From an uncultured Eubacteriales bacterium (GTDB lineage: Bacteria; Bacillota; Clostridia; Oscillospirales; Acutalibacteraceae), in assembly GCA_900315465.1 (NCBI GenBank), contig OMZF01000053.1, positions 1-36,220 on the forward strand: a stretch of DNA of 36,220 bases, given 5' to 3'. A program made the position numbers and the translations under genes. The notes beneath the pieces are model-generated. The model saw only the letters and a list, made by a program, of their open reading frames with translations. It was not told the origin of the DNA and did not search any database. Below, in pieces: positions 14,988-24,005 of this stretch. Positions within the stretch are counted from its first letter, which is position 1. Every line of letters starts with the position of its first letter.

Positions 14988-16328
14988 ATGGAAACAGTAC
15001 AAAAAATAAATCAGTTTGTCAACAGCATAGTCTGGGGCCCGTTCATGCTTTGCGTATTTGTGGGAGTGGGTATACTTTACACTGTGAAACTAAAATTTTT
15101 TCAGATAAGAAATTTTTCTTTCTGGTGGAAAAATACCTTTGTTTCCATGCTTCATACTTCCGAAAAAAATACATCAGAAAGGGGAATATCTCCTTTTCAG
15201 GCAATGTCAACTGCCCTTGCCGGTGCTGTTGGAACAGGTAATATTGCCGGAGTTGCCGGTGCTATAACTCTCGGCGGTGCAGGGGCAATATTCTGGATGT
15301 GGATGGCGGCAATTTTCGGAATGGCTTCAATATATGCCGAAAATTATCTTGGTATAACATTTCGTGAAAAACAAAACGGAAAATATATCGGCGGCCCTAT
15401 GTATTATATCGAAAAGGGTCTTGAACTTAAACCTCTTGCAATAATTTTTGCTTTTATTTGTACGTGTGCCGCACTTGGTATGGGAAATATGACTCAGGCA
15501 AATTCAGTTGCCGGAAGTATTTATAACGGTTTCGGAATACCTTGTCAATACAGTGCGATAGTCATATCCGTACTTACAGCTTTTATCATTATCGGAGGTA
15601 TAAAAAGAATATCAGCCATAACGGAAAAAGTAATGCCTGTGATAACTGTCATATATATTTTGGTCGCACTTATCGTCATTTTTATAAATATAAACTCTTT
15701 GCCGTCTGCCATAGAAAAAATATTCGTTTCTGCATTTGATATAAAAGCCGCTGCCGGAGGTTTTATGGGCTATGGCATGACACAGGCAATAAGATACGGT
15801 ATCTCGAGAGGTGTTTTCTCAAATGAAGCAGGTCTCGGAACGTCTCCTATAGTTCATGCAGCAGCAGAAACAGATGATCCGTCAATTCAAGGAATGTGGG
15901 GTATTTTTCAGGTATTCATCGACACTATCGTACTTTGCACACTTATGGCTTTGTGCATTATTATGACAGGTGCGGACAGCATATCAGATGATGGTATTGA
16001 AGTCAGTACATTTGCCTTTGAATCTTCTCTTGGTGCGGCAGGAAAAGTTTTTCTTTCCGTTTCAATTATAATTTTCGCATTTGCAACACTTATATCGTGG
16101 TGTTATTATGGCGAATCCTCACTCTCATACCTCACAGGAGGAAAATATATAATACCATACAGAATAATTTATTCTGCTGCAGCATATATCGGATGTATTA
16201 TGAATGCCTCTCTTGTATGGGAAATTTCAGACACTCTCAACGGTCTTATGGCAATACCGAACCTTACTGCACTTATAATGCTTTCCCGATTTATCAAAAG
16301 ACCTGATATTGATAAAAAAATCAGTTGA
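14988..16328 (+). CDS. Alanine/amino-acid:cation symporter, AGCS family
   Basis: This is an integral membrane symporter that takes up alanine or glycine with Na+ or H+. The 446-aa protein has many hydrophobic helices and AGCS hallmarks: FFQIRNFSFWW, FQAMSTALAGAVGTGNIAGVA (the signature region), GGPMYYIEKGL, GNMTQANSVAGS, RGVFSNEAGLGTSPIVHAAA and FAFATLISWCYYGESSLSYL. ATG 14988 follows AGGG (14976-14979) by 8 nt and is preferred over the in-frame GTG at 14979. It is followed by holB after 80 nt with a separate promoter. The substrate is not decidable from motifs; alanine is the usual family assignment. Confidence 0.9.
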   Translation: METVQKINQFVNSIVWGPFMLCVFVGVGILYTVKLKFFQIRNFSFWWKNTFVSMLHTSEKNTSERGISPFQAMSTALAGAVGTGNIAGVAGAITLGGAGAIFWMWMAAIFGMASIYAENYLGITFREKQNGKYIGGPMYYIEKGLELKPLAIIFAFICTCAALGMGNMTQANSVAGSIYNGFGIPCQYSAIVISVLTAFIIIGGIKRISAITEKVMPVITVIYILVALIVIFININSLPSAIEKIFVSAFDIKAAAGGFMGYGMTQAIRYGISRGVFSNEAGLGTSPIVHAAAETDDPSIQGMWGIFQVFIDTIVLCTLMALCIIMTGADSISDDGIEVSTFAFESSLGAAGKVFLSVSIIIFAFATLISWCYYGESSLSYLTGGKYIIPYRIIYSAAAYIGCIMNASLVWEISDTLNGLMAIPNLTALIMLSRFIKRPDIDKKIS

Positions 16329-16336
16329 GTTAATTC

Positions 16337-16365
16337 TTGTAAAATATTCATATATGGTTTATAAT
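16337..16365 (+). promoter_or_regulatory. Predicted promoter of holB-ricT
   Basis: TTGTAA (16337-16342), a 17-bp spacer and a perfect TATAAT (16360-16365), 43 nt before the holB GTG start. Confidence 0.65.
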
Positions 16366-16408
16366 AATAGGGTAAGTGCATATTTTGTTTTTTAAGTGAG
16401 GAATTACT

Positions 16409-17371
16409 GTGAAGCTTAATGAATTTGTTTCAAATGACAATATAATAAGTATGCTTTCCCGTTCTTTAGAATCTGACACTCTTCCCCATGCTATCCTCAT
16501 TGACGGAGCTAAGGGAACGGGTAAATCTACGCTTGCCGATATTCTTGCACGTGCATGTGTATGCAGCAGTGAAAATAAACCTTGTGATGAATGTGCTGAT
16601 TGTGTAAAGGCTCTGCACAGATCTCACCCCGATATAAGCTGCAATGACGGAAATAACAGCGGTGAACTTTCTGTCGATGCCATACGTCAGATAAGGTCGG
16701 ATGCATATATAATGCCAAACGAAGCAAAACATAAAGTTTTCCTGCTGAAAAACTGCGATAAAATGTTAGCTCCTGCACAAAATGCTTTTCTTAAAGTGCT
16801 TGAAGAACCTCCTGCAAACGTATTTTTTATAATGACTGTCACATCCGCAAATATGCTGCTTGAAACAGTACGTTCACGTTCAAGGATATATTCCCTCAAT
16901 CCCCCTTCAAAAGACGAAGCCTCTTATTATATCACATCACACTATCCCGAATTTTCCGAAGAGGATATAAAAAGAGCTGTTGATCTTTCAGAAGGAAATA
17001 TAGGTAAATCCCTTGAACTTCTGAATACAGGCGGTGAAGAAGCTGCGATTCTTGCCGATGAAATTATGAATGCCCTTATTATAGGCAAGGAATATGAAAT
17101 TCTCCGCCTTAACACCCGTCTTACAGAAAGCAGACAATTTGCTGCCTCCGTATTGGATGCATTAAGCGAGCTTTCAGCGGAATGTGTGAAAGCCTCTGTC
17201 GGACTTCCTACTTCATCGGAAACCGCAAAAAAGGCTGTGTCAAGGCTTACAAGACAGAAAATACTTAAAGTGCAGGATAACATTCAGCGTGCAAAAAATG
17301 TACTTAATACAAATGTCAATCTTTCGTTCTATGGAACATGGCTTTCGGCTTTGCTGAAATCAGCAACTTAA
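16409..17371 (+). CDS. holB: DNA polymerase III delta' subunit
   Basis: HolB is part of the clamp loader that places the sliding clamp on DNA. The 320-aa protein has LPHAILIDGAKGTGKSTLA (Walker A, about residues 26-44), a zinc-binding cysteine cluster (CVCSSENKPCDECADC) after it, HPDI, VDAIRQIRSDAY, a Walker-B-like FLLKNCDKM, NAFLKVLEEPP and TVRSRSRIY (SRC-like region). The start is GTG 16409 with GAGG 7 nt upstream. The holB-ricT (yaaT) order matches the conserved Bacillus arrangement. Confidence 0.92.
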   Translation: MKLNEFVSNDNIISMLSRSLESDTLPHAILIDGAKGTGKSTLADILARACVCSSENKPCDECADCVKALHRSHPDISCNDGNNSGELSVDAIRQIRSDAYIMPNEAKHKVFLLKNCDKMLAPAQNAFLKVLEEPPANVFFIMTVTSANMLLETVRSRSRIYSLNPPSKDEASYYITSHYPEFSEEDIKRAVDLSEGNIGKSLELLNTGGEEAAILADEIMNALIIGKEYEILRLNTRLTESRQFAASVLDALSELSAECVKASVGLPTSSETAKKAVSRLTRQKILKVQDNIQRAKNVLNTNVNLSFYGTWLSALLKSAT

Positions 17372-17416
17372 AAAAGTTCCAAAAAACAGAAAAAGTATAA
17401 ATCAATGGAGGATAAA

Positions 17417-18280
17417 ATGGTTTCAATTATTGGTGTACGATTTAAAGATGTGGGAAAGGTATATTATTTTGACCCCGCAGGTATTGATTTTAAGATAGGT
17501 GACAGCGTTATCGTTGAAACAGTAAGAGGTGTTGAATGCGGTAAAGTCGCAATAGCAAACAAAGAGATAGATGAAAGCAAAATAAGCTCTCCTCTTAAAT
17601 CCGTTATCCGTAAGGCTGATGAAAATGACCTTAAAACCGTTGCAGAAAACCGTGAAAAAGAAAAAAAGGCTTTCACTATATGCGAACAGAAAATAAAACA
17701 GCATGATCTTCAGATGAAACTGGTAAATGTAGAATACACATTTGATAATAATAAGATAATGTTTTATTTTACAGCTGACGGACGTGTGGATTTCAGAGAG
17801 CTTGTCAAAGATTTAGCCTATGTATTCCGCACAAGAATAGAACTTCGTCAGATAGGTGTAAGAGATGAAGCAAAAATGCTCGGTGGCTTGGGTATCTGCG
17901 GCAGGCCTTTCTGCTGTAATACATTCCTCGGGGAATTTCAGCCTGTTTCTATTAAAATGGCAAAGGAACAGGGAATGTCACTTAACCCTGTAAAAATAAG
18001 CGGCACCTGCGGAAGACTTATGTGCTGTCTGAAATACGAACAGGATGTTTATACTTCTCTCCTCAAAACTACCCCGAAAGTAGATGCTATTGTTGAGACA
18101 CCTGACGGTAAAGGAAAAGTAATTGATGTAAACCTTATCACAGGAGTTCTTACAGTCACACTCAATAAATCTCCCAATGCAGCACCGCATACCTATAATG
18201 TTTCAGATGTAAAAATAATAAAAGACGGTCAGATAAGACTTGACCGTTCTGAAATAGAAAAGCTTAAAAATCTGGAGTAA
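17417..18280 (+). CDS. ricT: PSP1-domain protein RicT (YaaT), Fe-S regulatory complex subunit
   Basis: RicT (YaaT) works with RicA and RicF in Bacillus in an Fe-S complex that affects mRNA maturation by RNase Y and phosphorelay-dependent development. The 287-aa protein has the PSP1 domain (VRGVECGKVAIANKEI onward) and the conserved cysteines GLGICGRPFCC (Cys161, 166, 167) and SGTCGRLMCC (Cys198, 203, 204). ATG 17417 is chosen because GGAGG (17407-17411) lies 5 nt upstream; an in-frame ATG at 17405 overlaps that site. It starts 46 nt after holB and is followed by a strong terminator. RicA and RicF genes are not in the window. Confidence 0.92.
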   Translation: MVSIIGVRFKDVGKVYYFDPAGIDFKIGDSVIVETVRGVECGKVAIANKEIDESKISSPLKSVIRKADENDLKTVAENREKEKKAFTICEQKIKQHDLQMKLVNVEYTFDNNKIMFYFTADGRVDFRELVKDLAYVFRTRIELRQIGVRDEAKMLGGLGICGRPFCCNTFLGEFQPVSIKMAKEQGMSLNPVKISGTCGRLMCCLKYEQDVYTSLLKTTPKVDAIVETPDGKGKVIDVNLITGVLTVTLNKSPNAAPHTYNVSDVKIIKDGQIRLDRSEIEKLKNLE

Positions 18281-18290
18281 ACAAAAAAAT

Positions 18291-18336
18291 CCCGCAGTAC
18301 AGAACTCAAATCATTCTGTACTGCGGTTTTTGTTTT
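18291..18336. terminator. Strong bidirectional terminator after ricT and the zinc-ribbon gene
   Basis: A perfect 12-bp stem (CCGCAGTACAGA 18292-18303, TCTGTACTGCGG 18315-18326) is followed by TTTTTGTTTTTTAT on the + strand. On the - strand the complementary side gives GATTTTTTTGT. It ends two convergent genes. Confidence 0.92.
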
Positions 18337-18346
18337 TTATAATGCT

Positions 18347-20035
18347 TTATGCTGCATCAAAAGGACTGAAATCATCGCTGTAATCATAATCATCATAATC
18401 ATATACAGGCGAAGAACTTGATTCAGAAAGACTTTCAAAATCCTCTTTGCTCATAGAGAACAGATTATTTTCAGCAGAAATTTCGTTCATTTTTGCTTTT
18501 GATGAAATTTCAAGTGTGAGTTTAACTGTACCCTGACCGATACTTGATGAAAGCTTGCTGAGATCCTGTTCATAACCGAGGATCAATGTACCGTCTTTGA
18601 CTTCTGCTGTACCTGAGAATGAAAAATCATCTACACTTACAGTAAAGGTCTTTGCAGACTTATCATAAACAATAGTTGCACTGTATGTTTTCTTACTTCC
18701 GTCATCAGTATCTCCTGTCATTTCTGCACCGTAAGTTGTTACAGAACCTGTGGTCTCTCTGTAAATTCTTCCGTTTACAGTCTTTTCACCGTTTGAGAGT
18801 TCCATCTTTATGCACATATCAGGCTTTGTGATAAACTCAACGTTGAATGTTATGTGCTTATCTTCTTCATCACAGTTATCAAAAGTGCCTTCGATTTTTA
18901 CAAGCTTGCCGCTGCTTTTTTCAACAGAACATTTTATTTCGATCTTGAGATCTTTATCTGCATTCTTGCTGAATTCATCGAGCATATCATCATATGACTT
19001 TTTCATTTCGTCAATATTCTGATTCATATCTTCCATACCGCTCTTCTGCATCATATCAACGATCTCGTCTTTCATTTCTGCAATGAGCTTCTTCATTGAT
19101 TCATAATCAATGGTATAGGTAACAATATCAACAGATTTGGATTCGTCGCCGACATTTACAGAACCGCTTTCTACAGAAACAACACAGCATTCCTCAAGTT
19201 TCTTTAAAAATCCTTCATAATCAAATGCTGCATCTGATGTACCCTTTGACTCAACAAAGCTATGATATGATTTTTCAAAGGCATCAATGAAATCGTTGAA
19301 CTGTTCTTTTGTAACACCAAGCACATTATCCTTGTCAGGTGAGAAAATTGAATTTTCAGCCTGCTCTCTGAGCTTACCGAAATCGATATAATACTTAGCC
19401 TGCTTGCCCATTACATCAATATCAAAGTCCAGACGTTTTGAATCGGTGAAAAGTTCAAACTTATTATTGCCTGATGCATTGCTTCCCATGAGAAGTGGTG
19501 CAAGACCGGAAGCATCTGTAAGCACATAATACTTTTTATTATCCTGATCATATGCAAACTGAAATGCTGCACTGAGGTTCTGACTGCCGAGCATTGCGAT
19601 CTGTGCATCTGCAGTAAGCTTTACTGTGCCTGTTTTTTCTGCACCCTTAACAGCCTGATAAAACTCATCCTCTGCACCTACTTCATCAAGATAGTTGCTG
19701 TATGAACTGTAAACATACTTTGTAGGATTATTTACTATGCTGTCATGTGCGATCTTATTTTTGATAAGGAAAAACGCACCGAGACCAAGTGCAATAACAA
19801 GCACACCAATAAGTGAAATAATGATTATTTTCTTTGCTCCACCGCCTGATGAACGTACTGCCCCTGCCGGAGAAGGATCATACCCGTTATAAGCATTGAA
19901 ACCATTTGAAGACTGATCAAAACTGTTCATAGTCTCCGGTCTGGTCTGAGCTGATGCATCTTCGAGTTTTGCTCCGCAGTTAAGACAGAATTTGCTGCCG
20001 TTTTCACAATCTTTTCCGCAATTAGGACAAAACAT
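18347..20035 (-). CDS. Zinc-ribbon, single-pass membrane protein with large extracytoplasmic domain
   Basis: I do not recognise a specific function. The 562-aa protein starts with a cytoplasmic zinc ribbon (CPNCGKDCENGSKFCLNCG, residues 3-21), a Gln/Ser/Pro-rich linker, one membrane helix (about residues 70-93, KIIIISLIGVLVIALGLGAF), then about 450 extracellular residues rich in Lys, Asp, Ser and Thr with repeated beta-strand-like FTVSVDDF/LTLEI segments, ending in an acidic YDYDDYDYSDDF tail. Zinc-ribbon-helix proteins of this kind are frequent in Ruminococcaceae and often have poorly defined envelope roles. The start is ATG 20035, with AAAGGAG upstream. It is a single-gene unit ending at the 18291 terminator. 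Confidence 0.75.
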   Translation of the reverse strand: MFCPNCGKDCENGSKFCLNCGAKLEDASAQTRPETMNSFDQSSNGFNAYNGYDPSPAGAVRSSGGGAKKIIIISLIGVLVIALGLGAFFLIKNKIAHDSIVNNPTKYVYSSYSNYLDEVGAEDEFYQAVKGAEKTGTVKLTADAQIAMLGSQNLSAAFQFAYDQDNKKYYVLTDASGLAPLLMGSNASGNNKFELFTDSKRLDFDIDVMGKQAKYYIDFGKLREQAENSIFSPDKDNVLGVTKEQFNDFIDAFEKSYHSFVESKGTSDAAFDYEGFLKKLEECCVVSVESGSVNVGDESKSVDIVTYTIDYESMKKLIAEMKDEIVDMMQKSGMEDMNQNIDEMKKSYDDMLDEFSKNADKDLKIEIKCSVEKSSGKLVKIEGTFDNCDEEDKHITFNVEFITKPDMCIKMELSNGEKTVNGRIYRETTGSVTTYGAEMTGDTDDGSKKTYSATIVYDKSAKTFTVSVDDFSFSGTAEVKDGTLILGYEQDLSKLSSSIGQGTVKLTLEISSKAKMNEISAENNLFSMSKEDFESLSESSSSPVYDYDDYDYSDDFSPFDAA

Positions 20036-20186
20036 GACTACCACTCCTTTATTGAATTTAATGGCATAACATATGCCTATATACATTATAAAACATATTT
20101 TGGCTTTTGTGTATATTATTTTTTAAAAAATTAAACTTTTTACTATTCATACAAAAAACATACCTAAAAAAGTACAGTATACATCA

Positions 20187-21455
20187 TTATTCCTCAGTTT
20201 TCGGGATATACTCAATTATCATCGAGCGTACTCTCTGATCTTCAACATCCTTTACTGTGACAGAAAGCTCTTTGTAATCAAAATGTGCTTCCCTATCAGG
20301 AATATCCCCCAGCTGTTCAATTACCCAGCCGCCTGCTGATTTGCTGTCGGAATCTATATACCGGTCATCTTTATCTATAAGCTCCAGCATATCGTCAATA
20401 TTCATATCTCCGCTTATTTCATATTTATTATCGGATATTTTACGGAATTTACGCTCAACCTCCTCGTCCTCATCCCATATATCTCCGACTAATTGTTCAA
20501 GCAGATCTTCCATAGTCACAATACCGAGTGTTCCCCCATAATCATCAGTTACAACTGCTATGTGGAGTCTTTTATGCTTGAAATCCGCTAAAAGTGCCGA
20601 AAGCTTTTTACTTCTGTATATGAAATAAGGCGGCTGTATAAGTTCATTCATATCCGGAGTTTCATCTCTGAGCAAAGCTTCAAGATAATCCCTTGTATGA
20701 AGTATTCCGACTATATTATCAATACTGTCCTTATATACAGGTATACGGGAAAATCTTTCTTTTATGATAAGCCGGCGTATTTCTTCGGGATCATCATTTA
20801 TTTCAAATGCGGTCATATCGACACGGGGTGTAAGTATATCATAAGCTGTTTTTTCGTCAAAATCCAATGCCGACTGAACAAGCTCACTTTCCTGTTCCTC
20901 AAGAACTCCTTCTTCTTCTATGCTTTCAACGATATATTTAAGTTCATCCTCCGTCACAGTGGGAACTTTTTCAGTGTCTTTGTTTTTCTTTGATATTGCT
21001 GAGATCAGATCCCTTATTTTCAGAAGGAGAAATGTTATCGGGGTAAATATCATCATCAGGAAAATAAGTATGGATGCTGATGAAAGACATATTTTTTCAC
21101 TATTTTCTATAGCGAAATTTTTAGGCAGTACCTCTCCGCACACAAGTACAACAAGTGTAAGCACCACTGTACTTACTATTGTTCCCACAGCATCTCCTAA
21201 AAATGAAACAAACAAAAGTGTCGAAAGTGCCGAGGCAGCAATATTCACGACATTATTACCAACAAGTATAGTAGATAATGCCTTATCATATCTGTCCGAC
21301 ACATAAATAGCCTTTTCTGCACGTTTATCTCCATTTTCAGCCATATTCCTCAGTCTTACCTTGCTTACAGCCGAAAATGCCGTTTCGGATGACGAAAAAA
21401 ATGCTGAAAACATTACAAGTACAATGATGACAGCAGTCATCAGCCAAAGATTCAA
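20187..21455 (-). CDS. CorC/HlyC family membrane protein (CNNM/DUF21, paired CBS domains)
   Basis: The 422-aa protein is arranged as an N-terminal DUF21 membrane domain of about 170 residues (FSAFFSSSETAFSAVSKVRL, then helices), a CBS pair (about 200-320; DILTPRVDMTAFEI, RIPVYKDSIDNIVGILHTRD, IAVVTDDYGGTLGIVTMEDLLEQLVG) and the C-terminal CorC_HlyC domain. Family members are implicated in Mg2+ or Co2+ transport and homeostasis; the older haemolysin label is not supported. The start is TTG 21455, preceded by GGAG. It stands 110 nt downstream of the deoxyribosyltransferase gene in the same direction and may be transcribed separately. Confidence 0.88.
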   Translation of the reverse strand: MNLWLMTAVIIVLVMFSAFFSSSETAFSAVSKVRLRNMAENGDKRAEKAIYVSDRYDKALSTILVGNNVVNIAASALSTLLFVSFLGDAVGTIVSTVVLTLVVLVCGEVLPKNFAIENSEKICLSSASILIFLMMIFTPITFLLLKIRDLISAISKKNKDTEKVPTVTEDELKYIVESIEEEGVLEEQESELVQSALDFDEKTAYDILTPRVDMTAFEINDDPEEIRRLIIKERFSRIPVYKDSIDNIVGILHTRDYLEALLRDETPDMNELIQPPYFIYRSKKLSALLADFKHKRLHIAVVTDDYGGTLGIVTMEDLLEQLVGDIWDEDEEVERKFRKISDNKYEISGDMNIDDMLELIDKDDRYIDSDSKSAGGWVIEQLGDIPDREAHFDYKELSVTVKDVEDQRVRSMIIEYIPKTEE

Positions 21456-21564
21456 TTTATCATCACTCCGTTTTTTACATAATCTTATTAATTATAGTAA
21501 TAATAACAGCAGTGATAATTCTGTTATAGAATAATGAAAAATATTTTACCAAAAAGTGAGAGTT

Positions 21565-22020
21565 TCAGTCAATTTCTGTTTCTTTTATACTTTTCAGACA
21601 CATTTCAAAATCTCCATGGATAATTTCCGACGGAACTGCAAGCATAAGATTTACAGGAAACCCGAAATCTTCCACACAAAAGCCTTCACTATCAAAATCA
21701 CCTATTTTTTGTCTTAGTGTGCGGTTATCATCGGTATAGCAGTAAAGCTTTTTGCCGAGTGCATAAGCAAAACCAAGTTCAAAACAAGTACCGCTGTCAG
21801 GTTCATTACCACGGAAACAGTTTACATTTGCCATTATAATATCACAATTCTTTATCATTTCCGTATTAGCCGAAAAAATTTCCTCTGCCGTATCACATTC
21901 ATTATCAAGAGGATAAAGTCCGATAAAACCGTATTTTTCACAAAGTTTTTTCAGCCGCTTTCCCCTTTCCACAGAATCGGGATAAAAAACGTCAAAACCT
22001 GCAAGATATATCTTTTTCAT
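21565..22020 (-). CDS. Nucleoside 2-deoxyribosyltransferase family protein
   Basis: The 151-aa protein belongs to the nucleoside 2-deoxyribosyltransferase fold, which swaps or hydrolyses bases on deoxyribonucleosides. Diagnostic features are the N-terminal KIYLAGFDVFYPDS, GLYPLDNE, CDIIMANVNCFRG and PDSGTCFELGFAYALGK, where Glu81 is the candidate nucleophile. Its ATG lies 4 nt after the P-type ATPase stop codon, and the ribosome site AAGGA is inside the ATPase gene's end, so translation is probably coupled. The link to metal export is unexplained. A role in nucleotide salvage or an unrelated hitch-hiker are both possible. Confidence 0.87.
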   Translation of the reverse strand: MKKIYLAGFDVFYPDSVERGKRLKKLCEKYGFIGLYPLDNECDTAEEIFSANTEMIKNCDIIMANVNCFRGNEPDSGTCFELGFAYALGKKLYCYTDDNRTLRQKIGDFDSEGFCVEDFGFPVNLMLAVPSEIIHGDFEMCLKSIKETEID

Positions 22021-22023
22021 AAT

Positions 22024-23922
22024 TCAAATTCCTTTTTTAATATTTTTGGTAAGTATCAATGCACGTATCGCGTTAAGAACTGCCAGTATCATTACTCCTA
22101 CATCAGCAAAAATTGCTGCCCAGAGATTTGTTATACCAAGTGCACCGAGTATAAGACATATAATTTTTACTCCTATAGCAAAACAGATATTTTCCTTTAC
22201 TATAAGCATACATCTTCTTGAAAGCCGTATTGCACCAACAAGTTTCAGAGGGTCATCATCCATAAGAACAATATCCGATGCCTCTATTGCCGCATCAGAC
22301 CCCATCGCACCCATTGATATGCCTATATCTGCACAGGTAAGCACAGGTGCATCATTTATGCCGTCACCCAAAAATACAACAGCTTCATTACCGTTTTTAT
22401 TTTCTATTATTCCGGACAGTACATCTACCTTATCCCCCGGCAGAAGTTCGCTGTGTACTTCGGAAATTCCTAAATCGGCGGCAATTTTTTCTGCCATAGG
22501 TTTGTTATCCCCTGTAAGCATGACTGTACGTTTTACACCTACGGAACGCAGAGTTTTTACCGCCTGAACAGAATTTTCTTTAATTATATCGGATATTACT
22601 ATACTTCCTAAAAATTTACCATTTCTTGCTACATATACTATTGTTCCTACCTGCTCATTTTCTTTATAATCAGCGGATATGCTTTCCATAAGCCTTTTAT
22701 TTCCTACAGATATAATTTCACCGTTTATTTTTGCCTTAACACCGTAGCCTGCTATAGATTCGGTATCTTCTGTCGGCATAAGTGCTGCTTCACCTGCTGC
22801 TTTTTTCAGAGAAACTGCTATCGGGTGACTTGAATATTGCTCTGCTGACGCTGCCAGACAAAGAAGCTCATCGGGTTCTATGTTATCTACCGGAGATATA
22901 TCCGTTACTTCAAAAACACCTTTTGTAAGTGTTCCTGTTTTGTCAAACACTACTGTGCCTGTTTTTGAAAGCATTTCAAGATAATTTGCACCCTTTATAA
23001 GAATACCGTGTCTTCCTGCCCCTCCTATTCCTGCAAAAAATGTAAGCGGCACACTTATCACTAATGCACACGGACAGCTTATTACAAGAAATGATAATGC
23101 TCTGTAAAGCCATTGTGTCCACATAGGCTCATTTGATAATATGAACATATTCACAATAGGAGGAAGCAACGCAAGGATCACCGCACCTATTACAACAATA
23201 GGAGTATATACTCTTGCAAATTTTGTTATAAAGGCTTCGGAACGTGATTTTCTGCAGCCAGCATTTTCAACCATTTCCATGATCTTGGATGCTGTGGACT
23301 CCTCAAATTCCTTTGTTGTCTTTATTCTCAGCACACCTGTCAGATTTATACATCCGCTGTATACCTCGTAACCTTCCTCAACATCCCTCGGAATACTTTC
23401 TCCTGTTAGTGCAGATGTGTCAACTGCACCCTTTCCGCTTACTACAACACCATCAAGAGGAATTCTCTCACCGGGTGAAACCGTAATTATTGTTCCAACT
23501 TCAACATCATCGGGATCAACTTTTTGCAGTCCTGCCTCTCCGTCAATATTTGCATAATCGGGTCTTAAATCCATAAGCTGGGAAATATTTTTTCTGCTTT
23601 TTCCCACTGCATAGCTCTGAAACCATTCTCCCACCTGATAAAAAAGCATTACCGCTACCGCTTCGGTATAATCCCCGTCCTCAAGTATTCCAAGTACAAA
23701 TGCTCCTACTGTAGCAAGTGCCATAAGAAAACATTCATCAAACGGCTGAAGATTTATTATTCCCTTACCTGCCTTTATCAGAATGTCATATCCTATCACA
23801 AGATACGGTATAAGATACAGAACAGGTCTCAGCCAGCCTCCAACAGGAATAAATAACAATACAATCATCATTACAGCTGCTATTATTATCCTGATAAGAT
23901 TTTTCTTTTGCTTTTTTGTCAT
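22024..23922 (-). CDS. cadA: Cd2+/Zn2+-type P1B ATPase, lacking a fused HMA domain
   Basis: This ATPase exports soft divalent metals across the membrane. The 632-aa protein has the full core: an actuator with TALTGESIPRD, the channel motif SCPCALVISVP typical of the Zn/Cd/Pb subgroup, the phosphorylation site FDKTGTLTKG, HPIAVSLKKAA (nucleotide domain), the MLTGDN and GDGINDAPVL hinge motifs, and the last-helix region ADVGVMILAVLNAIRAL. The N-terminal metal-binding domain usual in CadA is absent and is supplied as the separate upstream 73-aa HMA gene. ATG 23922 has AAGGGTGAT upstream; the in-frame GTG at 23931 overlaps that site. The gene symbol is by family. Confidence 0.92.
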   Translation of the reverse strand: MTKKQKKNLIRIIIAAVMMIVLLFIPVGGWLRPVLYLIPYLVIGYDILIKAGKGIINLQPFDECFLMALATVGAFVLGILEDGDYTEAVAVMLFYQVGEWFQSYAVGKSRKNISQLMDLRPDYANIDGEAGLQKVDPDDVEVGTIITVSPGERIPLDGVVVSGKGAVDTSALTGESIPRDVEEGYEVYSGCINLTGVLRIKTTKEFEESTASKIMEMVENAGCRKSRSEAFITKFARVYTPIVVIGAVILALLPPIVNMFILSNEPMWTQWLYRALSFLVISCPCALVISVPLTFFAGIGGAGRHGILIKGANYLEMLSKTGTVVFDKTGTLTKGVFEVTDISPVDNIEPDELLCLAASAEQYSSHPIAVSLKKAAGEAALMPTEDTESIAGYGVKAKINGEIISVGNKRLMESISADYKENEQVGTIVYVARNGKFLGSIVISDIIKENSVQAVKTLRSVGVKRTVMLTGDNKPMAEKIAADLGISEVHSELLPGDKVDVLSGIIENKNGNEAVVFLGDGINDAPVLTCADIGISMGAMGSDAAIEASDIVLMDDDPLKLVGAIRLSRRCMLIVKENICFAIGVKIICLILGALGITNLWAAIFADVGVMILAVLNAIRALILTKNIKKGI

Positions 23923-23938
23923 AATTATCACCCTTTTT

Positions 23939-23958
23939 GATTAAACAAATGTTTAATC
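23939..23958. promoter_or_regulatory. 20-bp palindromic operator before cadA
   Basis: GATTAAAC-AAAT-GTTTAATC, with perfect 8-bp arms, lies in the 83-nt gap between the HMA gene and cadA, only 16 nt before the cadA ATG. The same GATTAAA/TTTAATC arms occur in the palindrome at the HMA promoter (24249-24268). This resembles ArsR/SmtB-family operators, so the adjacent ArsR protein is the likely binder. Confidence 0.75.
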
Positions 23959-23964
23959 GTTCGT

Positions 23965-23998
23965 TAAAAATATATGCACTCTCTCAGGAAAGTGCATA
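23965..23998 (-). terminator. Hairpin attenuator between the HMA gene and cadA
   Basis: On the - strand, TATGCACT and AGTGCATA (23998-23991 and 23980-23973) form an 8-bp stem with a 10-nt loop, followed by TATTTTTAAC. It starts 8 nt after the HMA stop codon and looks like a partial intrinsic terminator, which would make more HMA mRNA than ATPase mRNA. Confidence 0.6.
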
Positions 23999-24005
23999 CA
24001 ATATT

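Noticed and set aside
20041-20110. Promoter of the zinc-ribbon gene
   Set aside because: A TATAAT is present on the - strand but no acceptable -35 was found at 16-18 bp, so it was not listed.
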